From assembly GCA_016208315.1 (NCBI GenBank), contig JACQYF010000125.1, positions 1 to 64,000 on the forward strand: 64,000 nucleotides of DNA, read 5' to 3'. Below the pieces are notes generated by a model, which was given only the letters and a program-made list of their open reading frames with translations, did no database searches and was not told the origin of the DNA. This document shows, piece by piece, positions 45,705 through 54,940 of the stretch. The DNA is from Chloroflexota bacterium. Its GTDB lineage: Bacteria; Chloroflexota; Anaerolineae; UBA4142. How positions within the stretch are numbered: position 1 is the stretch's first letter; every line of letters starts with the position of its first letter. Both the position numbers and the translations under genes were made by a program.

Positions 45705-47267
45705 CTATCCGGCCACATCTTGGGTGTAAATGCGGACGCGCCGCTTGGGTTCTTTGCCGAGACTCCGGGAAAACAGGTTCGCCTGCCGGATCAACTCGTG
45801 CTGCTTGCGCCGCACGTACGCGCTTTGCGGCGAAAGCTCGATGGAATTGGCGCCTTGCTGCACCTGGGCGATCCCGGCTTGCGCTTCGCGCAGCGCAACG
45901 TCCACGGGATCGGGTTGGCCACCATCTACCCCGAACAAATCCTCCAGAATCCCTTCCATCTGTCCGATCGTATTCGACCGAAGCACATAGACCGGAACGC
46001 CGCGGCGCTCGGCATCGGTCACAATCGGCGGGCGCTTGCGGTAATAGTTCTTGAGTGTGAGCACGGCATCGGCTTGACCTACGTCCGCGACCACGCGCAC
46101 CGGTAATTGCAGTCCTTTCGCGGCTTGCTCCAAGCGCTCTTGCGAAAGCCCATACGGATAGACGCGCAAGGCGCGCAGCGGCTCGGCTTGGACCCGCGCC
46201 GGCTTTTCGGCGATAGCCGCCTCGCGCCGTCCCCGCGCCGGTTTCGCTGAGATGGTGACGCTGGGTGAGATGCGCGGCTTTTCGATGTGTACTTGGCCGC
46301 TTTCATCGCGGAGGCGAATTTCGGCGGGCATGGCGCGGCCGCGCAAGAGCGCGTCCACCGCGTCGGCCACTTCGTGATGTACTGCCAGCCGGTTGCGCTC
46401 TTGAATTTCGATCAGCACGTCGAACGTCGGCGGGGCTTTGCGCTCCAGAATGGATTTCTGCGTGCCGCGCCGCCGCGCTTCTTCGTCAGAGAGGGTCACG
46501 GACTGGATACCGCCGATCAGATCGGCCAGCGTCGGGTTCATCATCAGGTTGTCGAGCGATTGGCCGTGCGCGGTGCCGATGAGCTGCACGCCGCGCTCGG
46601 CGATCGTGCGCGCCGCGGCCGCTTCCAGTTCGCGCCCGATCTCGTCAATGACGATGACCTCGGGCATGTGGTTTTCGACCGCTTCGATCATGACCTCGTG
46701 CTGGAGCGCGGGGGTGGGCACCTGCATGCGGCGAGAGTTGCCCACGGCGGGATGCGGAATGTCGCCGTCGCCGCCGATCTCGTTCGAGGTATCCACAATG
46801 ACGACGCGCTTGAGTTCGCCCAGCACCCGCGCCGCCTCGCGCAGCATGGTCGTCTTGCCGACCCCCGGGCGGCCCAGCAGCAAGATGCTCTTGCCCGATT
46901 CGACGATATCGCGAATGATCTCGATCGTGCCGTACACCGCGCGGCCCACGCGGCACGTCAGCCCGACCACGCGCCCCTGGCGATTGCGAATGCACGAAAT
47001 GCGGTGCAGCGTCCGCGGGATGCCCGCGCGATTGTCGTCGGTAAATTCTCCGATCCGTGAGACGACGTATTCGATATCCTCGCGGCTCACCTCTCTCGAA
47101 TTCAGCGCGATGGCTTGGTGTACAAAGCGCGCTTCCGGCACGCGTCCCAGATCAACGACAACCTCCAACAGATCGTTCATCCGGTTGGTCGCCCGCAGAT
47201 ACGTTTGCAGGTGCGGTGGGAGTACGTCGAGCAACGCATCTAGATCATCGGTTATCAATTGTTCCAT
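45705..47267 (-). CDS. SpoIIIAA-like AAA ATPase with R3H domain
   Basis: The 520-residue protein has a P-loop ATPase domain (Walker [12 protein letters not shown] near 131-141, Walker [12 protein letters not shown] near 203) of the stage III sporulation AA/Ycf45 group, a middle region (330-450) and a C-terminal R3H nucleic-acid-binding domain ([20 protein letters not shown]). In plants and cyanobacteria relatives are chromosome- or plastid-associated; the role is unknown. The ATG at 47267 lies only about ten bases after a consensus -10 box and has no ribosome-binding site, which suggests a leaderless message. Confidence 0.85.
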   Translation of the reverse strand: MEQLITDDLDALLDVLPPHLQTYLRATNRMNDLLEVVVDLGRVPEARFVHQAIALNSREVSREDIEYVVSRIGEFTDDNRAGIPRTLHRISCIRNRQGRVVGLTCRVGRAVYGTIEIIRDIVESGKSILLLGRPGVGKTTMLREAARVLGELKRVVIVDTSNEIGGDGDIPHPAVGNSRRMQVPTPALQHEVMIEAVENHMPEVIVIDEIGRELEAAAARTIAERGVQLIGTAHGQSLDNLMMNPTLADLIGGIQSVTLSDEEARRRGTQKSILERKAPPTFDVLIEIQERNRLAVHHEVADAVDALLRGRAMPAEIRLRDESGQVHIEKPRISPSVTISAKPARGRREAAIAEKPARVQAEPLRALRVYPYGLSQERLEQAAKGLQLPVRVVADVGQADAVLTLKNYYRKRPPIVTDAERRGVPVYVLRSNTIGQMEGILEDLFGVDGGQPDPVDVALREAQAGIAQVQQGANSIELSPQSAYVRRKQHELIRQANLFSRSLGKEPKRRVRIYTQDVAG

Positions 47268-47276
47268 ACGCACAAT

Positions 47277-47306
47277 ATTATACCACTGTACCGAGCGAAG
47301 CGTCAA
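47277..47306 (-). promoter_or_regulatory. Promoter of the R3H ATPase gene (leaderless)
   Basis: On the minus strand TTGACG (47306-47301), 18-base spacer, TATAAT (47282-47277). Transcription would begin near 47270, three bases before the ATG at 47267-47265. Confidence 0.75.
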
Positions 47307-47707
47307 CGCGTCAACGACCTCTTTACATTTGCCCCCGCGCCGGGTGACATAAGCCGTCGCCTGCGCGCCCGCATAGGGGAATCCCTTACAATTCACTCGT
47401 GAGTTCGTCCTACGTGCGCGTAGTCAGATTTGACAAAATCTTAACGCACCCAAATTGCGAAAACCGCTTATACTCTGGTCATCGCCGTCGTTCTCCTCTC
47501 TGACATTTGTTTCCCGCCGCTTGATCGCCTACACTGACTGCCCTGCCAACATCCCGACTTGGACCGCTCGACCCCTGTGGATTTGCTATTATTCTGCCAT
47601 TCTCCTGACACGAAAGGAGGAATGCCGATACGCCTGGAGTTGCGCCAAATTGGGAAATCCACCCGTGCGACTGTGAGTGAATCGCACATTCTCACACGGA
47701 GGTTTGA
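47307..47707. other. Intergenic region, possible leader peptide
   Basis: Nothing firm is seen. TTTGACA occurs near 47431 and TATACT near 47469, but their spacing is wrong for a promoter. A 40-codon frame starts at 47622 directly after AAAGGAGG, too close for normal initiation. GTGCGA/TCGCAC (about 47666-47688) can form a hairpin before the ribosome-binding site of the next gene. Confidence 0.35.
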
Positions 47708-48202
47708 ATGTCCGCAGGACAAAGCATGGATCGCCGCATGAGCGAGTCCCCCACGGGACGAACCTCGATGGCTAGCGAGGAGAACAAGAACACTCTCCGC
47801 CGTTCCCTCGACGAAGTTTGGGGCAAATTGAACACGAGCGCGGTGGACCAGTACTACGCCGCGAACTATGTGGATCATACGCCCGCACCTGGGTTTTCAC
47901 CCAATCGCGATGGAATCAAAAAGGCGGTCGAGTTATACCGCAAGGCCTTCCCCAATGGACGTTTGACGATCGGGGATGTTCTCTCCGAGGGGGACGAGGT
48001 CGCGGCGCGCTTTACCTTCCACGGCAAGCATACCGGCGAGTTGCAAGGCATCGCGCCCACGAATAAGGATGTGAACTTGACTGGGCTGACGATCTGTCGC
48101 ATCCAAAACGGCAAGGTCGTCGAGAGTTGGGAAGCGATTGACCAGTACCAACTTTTCCAGCAACTCGGCGTGGTACAACCTCCGGGACAGGGCATGCGTT
48201 AG
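47708..48202 (+). CDS. SnoaL-like polyketide-cyclase family protein
   Basis: The 164-residue protein contains a single SnoaL domain (25-150): VDQYYAANYVDHTPAPG, KAVELYRKAFPNGRLTIGDV, DEVAARFTFHGKHTGELQG and VVESWEAIDQYQLFQQLG. Such ester-cyclase-like proteins are common and mostly of unknown substrate. CGGAGG precedes the ATG; the first 20 residues are poorly conserved, so MASEENKN at 47768 may be the true start. Confidence 0.85.
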   Translation: MSAGQSMDRRMSESPTGRTSMASEENKNTLRRSLDEVWGKLNTSAVDQYYAANYVDHTPAPGFSPNRDGIKKAVELYRKAFPNGRLTIGDVLSEGDEVAARFTFHGKHTGELQGIAPTNKDVNLTGLTICRIQNGKVVESWEAIDQYQLFQQLGVVQPPGQGMR

Positions 48203-48333
48203 AACGAACACCTCACACTCGCGTGGGGCAGCCGCGTGTGGTCGGGAAGTCTACGACCCAATTCCGCTAAAATGCGGCCGTGCGGTTGCGCTCACGCGAG
48301 TGATCTGGATAACGCATCGCCCGTTGCTAAACG

Positions 48334-48369
48334 GCGCAGTCGAAGCGGACTGCGCTATTTTTGTTTTGG
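48334..48369 (+). terminator. Intrinsic terminator
   Basis: GCGCAGTC (48334-48341) pairs with GACTGCGC (48348-48355), followed by TATTTTTGTTTT. It ends the SnoaL transcript. TATAAT at 48381-48386 just after it may be the -10 of the next gene; no good -35 is seen. Confidence 0.8.
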
Positions 48370-48421
48370 CCGATTCCTGCTATAATGCCGACCGACAAGA
48401 CTCTCAAGAGGAGCAGGCCAA

Positions 48422-48709
48422 ATGGCAGCTTACGTTATCGTGGACATTGTCGTTACGGATCCGGTGCGCTACGACGAGTACAAAAAACTCGCGCCACCCT
48501 CCATCGCCGCGTACGGCGGCAAGTACCTGGCGCGCGGCGGCAAAACCGAACCCCTCGAGGGCGAGTGGTCTCCGCAACGGCTCGTCATCCTCGAATTTCC
48601 AACGGTCGCGCGAGCAAAAGAGTGGATTGATTCGCCGGAGTACAGCGAGGCGCGCAAACTCCGTCACGCGACCGCCGCCTCGAAGATGATCCTGGTAGAA
48701 GGATTGTAA
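48422..48709 (+). CDS. DUF1330 family protein
   Basis: The 95-residue dimeric alpha-beta barrel protein reads MAAYVIVDIVVTDPVRYDEY, GGKYLARGGK, L-E-G-E-W-S-P-Q-R-L-V-I-L-E-F-P and ARAKEWIDSPEYSEARKLR, the full DUF1330 pattern. Its function is not established. AAGAGGAG lies before the ATG. The stop codon borders a large inverted repeat. Confidence 0.92.
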   Translation: MAAYVIVDIVVTDPVRYDEYKKLAPPSIAAYGGKYLARGGKTEPLEGEWSPQRLVILEFPTVARAKEWIDSPEYSEARKLRHATAASKMILVEGL

Positions 48710-48808
48710 CCCCCACCTCACTCCCCCTACCCCCTCTCCCCTCCCCCGTCGTGAACTTCCGACGGGGGAGGGGAGAGGGGGACAAAGGGGGTGAGGGGTG
48801 GGGGTTAC
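48707..48808. repeat. Large CT/GA inverted repeat between convergent genes
   Basis: Arms of about 45 bases: CCCCCTCTCCCCTCCCCCGT (48730-48749) pairs with ACGGGGGAGGGGAGAGGGGG (48762-48781), extended outwards by CCCCACCTCACTCCCCC and its imperfect complement. The arms meet around a short CGTGAACTTC loop. It lies exactly between the DUF1330 and metK stop codons and could serve both as terminator-like barrier and mobile repeat. Confidence 0.9.
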
Positions 48809-50013
48809 AGCCCCGCTTCCGTTCTCAGAATCTCCGCCTTGTCCATCACTTCCCACGGCGCGTCAATGTCGTGCCGGCCAAAGTGGCCGTACGACGCGGT
48901 CGCCTGGTAGATCGGTCGCCGCAAATTCAAATCGCGAATGATCGCGGCAGGCCGCAAATCGAAATGCTTGTTGATCAGCTTGACGATCGTCTCGTCCGAA
49001 ACTCGGCCGGTCCCAAACGTCTCCACCATGACCGAGAGCGGGCGCGCCACGCCGATGGCGTACGCGACTTGCATCTCAAAGCGGCCGGCGAGGCCCGCCG
49101 CGACGACGTTCTTGGCAACATACCGCGCCATGTACGCGCCGGAGCGGTCCACCTTGGTCGGGTCCTTGCCGCTGAACGCGCCGCCGCCGTGCCGCGCGAT
49201 ACCGCCATACGTATCCACGATGATCTTGCGCCCCGTCAATCCCGCATCCCCGAGCGGGCCACCGACGACAAAACGTCCGGTTGGATTCGTATAGATCTTA
49301 GTCTTGCGATCAATCAAGCTCGGCGGAATGACGGCTTTGATGACGTGCTCGGTTAGATCGTCTCGAATCTGTTCCTGTGAAGCTGATTCCAAATGCTGCG
49401 TCGAAACGACGACCGTGTCTACGCGGACCGGCGTGCCGCGGGAGTATTCGACCGTGACCTGCGATTTCCCATCTGGGCCGAGGTAAGGAATCGTCCCGTC
49501 TTTGCGGACGACGGCCAGCCGCTTGCACAACTGGTGCGCGAGCGAAATCGTCAGCGGCATGTACTCGGGCGTCTCGTTGCAGGCAAAGCCGATCATCATG
49601 CCCTGATCGCCCGCGCCGATCTTGTCAATCGGATCGTCATCGCCGCCGCCGCGCACTTCGAGTGCGTCGTTCACCCCTTGCGCGATATCGGGCGACTGTT
49701 CCTTGATCGAGACGATGATGCCGGCGGTCTTGTAGTCGAGACAATACTTGCTATCGGTGTAGCCGATCTTCCGCAGTGTCTCGCGTGCGACGGACTGCGC
49801 GTCGAAATACGCGGTCGTGGTGATCTCGCCGAGAACGGCGATAAAGCCGGTCGTCGCCGCGGTCTCGCAGGCGACGCGCCCCATGGGGTCTTTGGCGTAG
49901 ATCGCGTCGAGCACGCCGTCCGAGATCTGATCGCAAACTTTGTCGGGATGCCCCTCCGTTACCGACTCAGAGGTCAGCAACAGTTTGGGCGCGCTCATAA
50001 AGGTTGTGCTCAT
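48805..50013 (-). CDS. metK: S-adenosylmethionine synthetase
   Basis: The 402-residue enzyme makes SAM from methionine and ATP. Signatures are [28 protein letters not shown] and [26 protein letters not shown] at 50013 lies after AAGGAG; MSAPKLL five codons later is possible. It ends the minus-strand SAM-recycling run (mtnA, kinase, V4R-like, ahcY, membrane protein, metK). Confidence 0.98.
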   Translation of the reverse strand: MSTTFMSAPKLLLTSESVTEGHPDKVCDQISDGVLDAIYAKDPMGRVACETAATTGFIAVLGEITTTAYFDAQSVARETLRKIGYTDSKYCLDYKTAGIIVSIKEQSPDIAQGVNDALEVRGGGDDDPIDKIGAGDQGMMIGFACNETPEYMPLTISLAHQLCKRLAVVRKDGTIPYLGPDGKSQVTVEYSRGTPVRVDTVVVSTQHLESASQEQIRDDLTEHVIKAVIPPSLIDRKTKIYTNPTGRFVVGGPLGDAGLTGRKIIVDTYGGIARHGGGAFSGKDPTKVDRSGAYMARYVAKNVVAAGLAGRFEMQVAYAIGVARPLSVMVETFGTGRVSDETIVKLINKHFDLRPAAIIRDLNLRRPIYQATASYGHFGRHDIDAPWEVMDKAEILRTEAGL

Positions 50014-50049
50014 CGAATTCCGTTGCTCCTTGTTACACGGATTAGTCAA

Positions 50050-50433
50050 TCAGCGAAAACGCGTGGGCGTCGCCGTGGGAAACGCGCCGCTCAGTGTCGC
50101 CGCAATGATCGCGCCGTAAAAAAACGCGATGGCCGCGGCGAACAAGCACAGGACGAGCAGCACTCCGCCGCCCACGCCGACGCTGACCCACGCCCAGCGT
50201 TTGGTGCGCTCCGGATTGACCGACGCCTTGGCATTCAGCAACGCCGCTGCGCCCAGGGTGACGGCAACCACCGGCAAACAATAGATGCCATAACCCCACG
50301 TCAGACAACACAGCCCGGTGGTACCGGCAATCGTCGCGGCGACCACCGCCAACACGTCGTTCGAATTGCCGACAAAAGTTGGTGGCTGCGGAGTTGGCAC
50401 GGACGCGGGAGTGAGAGAGACGTTTTCTTCCAC
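50050..50433 (-). CDS. Small DUF4190-like membrane protein
   Basis: The 127-residue protein has a proline-rich N-terminus and three membrane helices (residues 27-50, 52-66, 82-115), with A-A-L-L-N-A-K-A-S between the second and third. This arrangement is like DUF4190 proteins, of unknown role. GTG start with GGGGGG upstream. It lies between ahcY and metK, 36 bases before metK. Confidence 0.75.
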   Translation of the reverse strand: MEENVSLTPASVPTPQPPTFVGNSNDVLAVVAATIAGTTGLCCLTWGYGIYCLPVVAVTLGAAALLNAKASVNPERTKRWAWVSVGVGGGVLLVLCLFAAAIAFFYGAIIAATLSGAFPTATPTRFR

Positions 50434-50452
50434 GGCGAACCCCCCTTGGGAA

Positions 50453-50540
50453 ATTCAGATTTCAGATTTATGATTTCAGATTTGCGCCGCAAGTGAGTGG
50501 CACTTTAATTCTAAATCTGAAATCTGAAATCTGAAATCTT
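50453..50540. repeat. Palindromic repeat, ATCTGAAATCTGA family
   Basis: TTCAGATTTCAGATTTATGA and TTTCAGATTT on the left, CTAAATCTGAAATCTGAAAT on the right. It fills the gap between ahcY and the membrane-protein gene and ends just at the ahcY stop codon. Confidence 0.85.
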
Positions 50541-50541
50541 G

Positions 50542-51810
<1,269 letters not shown>

Positions 51811-51848
51811 TTACTCCTTTTTGTGTCTAGTCGTCAGCGTCGTAAAGG

Positions 51849-51920
51849 GTAAAACGTGAAACGTAAGGTCTTTACGTTTTACGCATCACGTTTTACGTTT
51901 CACGTTTCACGTTTTACGGT
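51849..51920. repeat. Palindromic repeat, AAACGTGAAACGTAA family
   Basis: GTAAAACGTGAAACGTAAGG on the left; TTTACGTTTTACGCATCACG and TTTTACGTTTCACGTTTCAC on the right. It gives the V4R-like gene its last six codons and stop. Confidence 0.85.
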
Positions 51921-52514
51921 GTACAGTCTCTCCGGCGTCACCTCAAAGCGACAGCCCGGGTATTCGAGCGTGAGGCACTCGGTCTCGCGCATATCCACGT
52001 CGCTTTCGAGCAGGTTCGATGTCAAGCCCGCGATATAGCCGCCGAGCATTACGCAGCGGGCAAACGGCGCGGTCACATTCGCCACCGACGTTGCTTTCCC
52101 CTGGGCCGTGAATTTCGCCAGCGCGCCCTGCGCCAAGAACGAATTCTGCGCGATCACGTGCCCCGTTTTGTTCGCGTAATCTAGATGGAAATCGAGTTTG
52201 GCCCAACCGAGCGCGGCGTAAAAATCGGCAAAGAGCCGTTCGATGTTGGGCTTGTCGCGCGGGTCGAGTTTCTGCGCGGCGACGAGGGCCGCCGCGGTGC
52301 GCACGCCGGCGCGGCGTCCGCCCATGTACAACCGCGCGTCCACAAACCGCTGGCCAAGGACGAGGTAGAAATCGTCCATCAGGTCGGCGATCGTCGCCGC
52401 GCTCATGACGAACGCGCGCACGCCGATGAATTTAAACGCGCCGTCACGATCAAAGCTAGCCGACCCGGCGACCTTTTCAAAATAATCCGGGAACGTTGGC
52501 GATTGGTCCGTCAT
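51900..52514 (-). CDS. V4R-domain-like protein
   Basis: The 204-residue protein resembles 4-vinyl-reductase (V4R) domain proteins: an N-terminal helical part (FKFIGVRAFVMSAATIADLM), a middle GVRTAAALVAAQKLD and a C-terminal ARCVMLGGYIAGLTSNLLES, then T-E-C-L-T-L-E-Y-P-G-C-R-F-E-V with conserved cysteines. V4R domains bind small molecules or hydrocarbons. Why it sits in a SAM-recycling operon is unknown. GGGAGG precedes the ATG. The C-terminus TVKRET is encoded by a repeat. Confidence 0.6.
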   Translation of the reverse strand: MTDQSPTFPDYFEKVAGSASFDRDGAFKFIGVRAFVMSAATIADLMDDFYLVLGQRFVDARLYMGGRRAGVRTAAALVAAQKLDPRDKPNIERLFADFYAALGWAKLDFHLDYANKTGHVIAQNSFLAQGALAKFTAQGKATSVANVTAPFARCVMLGGYIAGLTSNLLESDVDMRETECLTLEYPGCRFEVTPERLYTVKRET

Positions 52515-52545
52515 GAACCCTCCCGTATGGGCGAAACATCCTCGC

Positions 52546-52574
52546 CCAGGGCGACCACGAGGGTCGCCCCTACA
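52546..52574. repeat. Palindrome AGGGCGACC / GGTCGCCCCT
   Basis: AGGGCGACC (52547-52555), ACGAG loop, then GGTCGCCCCT (52562-52571). Its right edge reaches the stop codon of the kinase gene. Confidence 0.7.
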
Positions 52575-53520
52575 TCAATTCGTTCGCGTCTCCAAAACGC
52601 TCGCGATACCGCGCGACAAATTCCGCGTACGCGTACCGGTGGTTCTGCGTGCCGTATTCTTCCAAGGCGTAGGTCGCGGCGAGCGCGCCCATTTGCCCGG
52701 TCGTCTGCCACGGCAGTCGTTTCAAATACCCTTTGATGATGCCCGCGCGGTACGCGTCGCCCACGCCGGTCGGGTCGGCCTGGCGCTGCGCGGGCACCGC
52801 GGGGATGCAGGTCACCTGATTGCCGAGATGTATCTCCGATCCGCGTTCGCCGCAAGTGACGATGAGGACCTGCGTCTCCGCGGCAACCTTCGCGTTCGAC
52901 CAACCGGTTTTGTTCTTGAGCATCTCAAATTCGTACTCGTTCACGATGGTCATCAGCGAACCGCTCACGCCCGCGGCCAACTCTTCGCCGCTCAAGCGGA
53001 TGATCTGCTGGCTGGGATCGTAAATGTACGGCAGCCCGAGTTCTTGGCACTCGCGCGCATACTGCACCATCGCGCGCGGGTCGTTAGGCGAGATGACGAC
53101 CAAGTCAATCTTGTCGCCGCCCGCGTGCTCTTTGAACGACAGCTTCGCCGCGTGCGCCATCGCGCCCGTGTAAAACATCGCGATTTGGTTTTGCTGGTGG
53201 TCGGTGCTCACAAAGAAGGAAGCGGTATAATCGTCCGGGATGGCGACGATCGCGCGCGTGTCCACGCCGTTCGCCTCCAGCCATTCGCGGTACTCGCCGA
53301 AATCCTGGCCGACCGTCGCCATGATGCGCGGCCGCTCGCCGAGGAGCGCGAGGTTGTAGGCGATGTTGGTCGCGACGCCGCCGCGCTGCCGTTTCATCGA
53401 ATCCACGAGAAACGAGACCGACAGGGTTTCGATCTTGTCCGGCAAAATGTGTTCTTTGAAATAGCCGGGGAAGACCATGAGGTAATCGTACGCGATCGAG
53501 CCGGTGATCAGGACGCCCAT
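52570..53520 (-). CDS. PfkB-family nucleoside (adenosine-type) kinase
   Basis: The 316-residue kinase has S-I-A-Y-D near the N-terminus, GGVATNIAYNLALLG lid motif and C-terminal DPTGVGDAYRAGIIKGY with the catalytic Asp. The start GSIAYDYLMVFPG matches a group of archaeal/Chloroflexota nucleoside kinases. Between mtnA and ahcY the natural substrate is adenosine, released by SAH hydrolase. TGGAG lies six bases before the ATG. Confidence 0.87.
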   Translation of the reverse strand: MGVLITGSIAYDYLMVFPGYFKEHILPDKIETLSVSFLVDSMKRQRGGVATNIAYNLALLGERPRIMATVGQDFGEYREWLEANGVDTRAIVAIPDDYTASFFVSTDHQQNQIAMFYTGAMAHAAKLSFKEHAGGDKIDLVVISPNDPRAMVQYARECQELGLPYIYDPSQQIIRLSGEELAAGVSGSLMTIVNEYEFEMLKNKTGWSNAKVAAETQVLIVTCGERGSEIHLGNQVTCIPAVPAQRQADPTGVGDAYRAGIIKGYLKRLPWQTTGQMGALAATYALEEYGTQNHRYAYAEFVARYRERFGDANELM

Positions 53521-53560
53521 TCAGACTCCAGTGTTCAACTCAAGATAGACATCGCCCATT

Positions 53561-54598
53561 TCACGCCTCCGCACGCATGATTCGCAGCAAACTGTCTTTG
53601 AATGGCGGGTACACGACCCCGCGGTCGGTGATGAGCGCAGCAATATATTTGTGCGGCGTCACGTCGAAGGCGGGATTGCTGACGCGCACGCCTTCCGGCG
53701 CGATGCAGACGCCGTCAATGTGCGTGACCTCGCGCGCGTCCCGTTCTTCGATGGGAATCGCATCGCCGTTCGGCAGCGACAGGTCAATCGTCGAGGTGGG
53801 CATCGCCGAATAGAATGGGACCCCATTTTCGTGCGCGACGACCGCGACCTTGTACGTGCCGATCTTGTTTGCCACGTCGCCGTTCGCCGTCACGCGGTCT
53901 GCGCCGACGATGACGCGCTGCACCTTGCCCGCGCGCATGAAATAGCCCGCCGCGTTATCCGCGATCAGCGTCATCGGCACGCCCGCCTGCGTCAACTCCC
54001 ACGCCGTGAGCCGCGCGCCCTGCAAGCGCGGTCGCGTCTCATCCACGAAGACGTGAATCTCTTTTCCCTGCCGGTGCGCCTCGATGATCACGCCGAGCGC
54101 AGTGCCTACGTCCACGGTTGCGAGCGGGCCCGCGTTGCAGTGCGTCAGCACGGTGTCGCCGTCGTTGATGAGCGCCGCGCCGTGCCGCGCGATCGCGCGG
54201 TTCATCGCCACGTCTTCGTCGGCTATCTTTTGCGCCTCGGCAGTCACCTGCTCGCGCAAATCACTCGCGGGCAGGTCGAGGGCGCGCGCCTTGCTCATCA
54301 CCCGGTCGAGCGCCCAGGCGAGATTGACCGCGGTCGGACGCGTGGCGCGCAGAAGTCGTTCGGCCGTGTCGAGATCGCGCAGCAGTTCATCGCGCGTCGC
54401 CGCGCGGGAGGCGCGCGCCGCCAGCGCCAGGCCGAACGCGGCCGCTGCGCCGATGGCGGGCGCGCCGCGGATGGTCATGTCCTTGATCGCCGCCGCCACC
54501 GCGTCATAGTCGCGGCATTCGATCACCTCAAACTGCCGCGGCAGTTTGCGCTGGTCAACCATCGTTACCACGCCATCGCGCCACTCGATCGTCCGCAT
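53561..54598 (-). CDS. mtnA: Methylthioribose-1-phosphate isomerase
   Basis: The 345-residue enzyme of the methionine salvage pathway turns MTR-1-P into methylthioribulose-1-P. The eIF2B-like fold shows [12 protein letters not shown], catalytic Cys154 in LTHCNAG and Asp234 in VGADRV, plus [13 protein letters not shown] at 54598 follows CGGGAGC. First gene after the SAM-I riboswitch; other mtn genes are not in the window, so it might instead act on 5'-deoxyribose phosphate. Confidence 0.96.
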   Translation of the reverse strand: MRTIEWRDGVVTMVDQRKLPRQFEVIECRDYDAVAAAIKDMTIRGAPAIGAAAAFGLALAARASRAATRDELLRDLDTAERLLRATRPTAVNLAWALDRVMSKARALDLPASDLREQVTAEAQKIADEDVAMNRAIARHGAALINDGDTVLTHCNAGPLATVDVGTALGVIIEAHRQGKEIHVFVDETRPRLQGARLTAWELTQAGVPMTLIADNAAGYFMRAGKVQRVIVGADRVTANGDVANKIGTYKVAVVAHENGVPFYSAMPTSTIDLSLPNGDAIPIEERDAREVTHIDGVCIAPEGVRVSNPAFDVTPHKYIAALITDRGVVYPPFKDSLLRIMRAEA

Positions 54599-54610
54599 GA
54601 CTTGCTCCCG

Positions 54611-54640
54611 AAAAACAAAAAATCTCTCGATGAGAGAGAA
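54611..54640 (-). terminator. Riboswitch-controlled terminator
   Basis: On the minus strand TCTCTC, short loop, GAGAGA (54637-54623) and then TTTTTTGTTTTT. The left arm with its neighbour (CTCTCATC, complement of 54629-54636) can instead pair with GATGAGAG, the 3' side of riboswitch helix P1 (54661-54654), which is the classical anti-terminator switch. High SAM would favour termination. Confidence 0.9.
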
Positions 54641-54654
54641 TTCCAAAATACGCC

Positions 54655-54830
54655 TCTCATCTTCAAGCCGCGCGTTTGCGCGCTTTCGGAATTGGCACCG
54701 CGTTTGGAAGTTAGATGTTGGAAATTAGAAGTTGGAGAAAACCATCTAACGTCTAATTCCCAATTTCCAACGTCCAATCCGGTTGCCGAGGTTTCACAGG
54801 GCCGGTCCCTCCACCTCTCTGGATGAGTGT
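54655..54830 (-). promoter_or_regulatory. SAM-I (S-box) riboswitch with repeat-expanded P3 helix
   Basis: The minus strand reads CTCATCCAGAGAGGTGGAGG, GACCGGCCCTGTGAAACC, TCGGCAACC, then after the inserted element CGCGGTGCCAATTCC, a P4 hairpin of GCGCG/CGCGC, and AAGATGAGAG. These are the conserved P1, P2, P3 edges, J3/4, P4 and P1' blocks of the SAM-I aptamer. P1 is CTCATC/GATGAG. The aptamer is about 176 bases instead of 105-125 because a palindromic repeat (54704-54777) lies in the P3 loop, where it can extend P3 (CCG-TTGGA pairing with TCCAA-CGG). Expected to switch off mtnA when SAM is high. Confidence 0.93.
54704..54777. repeat. Palindromic repeat inside the riboswitch, TTGGAAGTT family
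   Basis: Left arm TTGGAAGTTAGATGTTGGAA and on to 54737; right arm CCATCTAACGTCTAATTCCC and on to 54777; loop of four A. Arms are complementary with some mismatches and G-U pairs. Related to the in-frame copies at 14305-14391 and 35882-35945. Confidence 0.9.
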
Positions 54831-54852
54831 CCAGTTCTATGTGATTGCCAGC

Positions 54853-54881
54853 ATCTTAGCATGAAGGATTTGATTTGTCAA
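54853..54881 (-). promoter_or_regulatory. Promoter of the SAM-recycling operon
   Basis: On the minus strand TTGACA (54881-54876), 17-base spacer, TAAGAT (54858-54853). It starts transcription about 20 bases before riboswitch helix P1. Confidence 0.85.
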
Positions 54882-54885
54882 TTTT

Positions 54886-54929
54886 GTAGGACAAGGCGGC
54901 ACCGTAGGTGCCGAGGCAACTTGTCCTAC
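54886..54929. repeat. Palindrome GTAGGACAAG / CTTGTCCTAC
   Basis: Outer arms 54886-54895 and 54920-54929; inner stem CGGCACC/GGTGCCG around GTA. It lies between the mtnA promoter and the end of the next membrane-protein gene and may act as that gene's terminator. Confidence 0.75.
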
Positions 54930-54940
54930 GCGCCGCCGTA

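Noticed and set aside
47559..47741. 60-codon frame upstream of the SnoaL gene
   Set aside because: It overlaps the SnoaL start and has no proper initiation site; kept only as a possible leader peptide in the intergenic entry.
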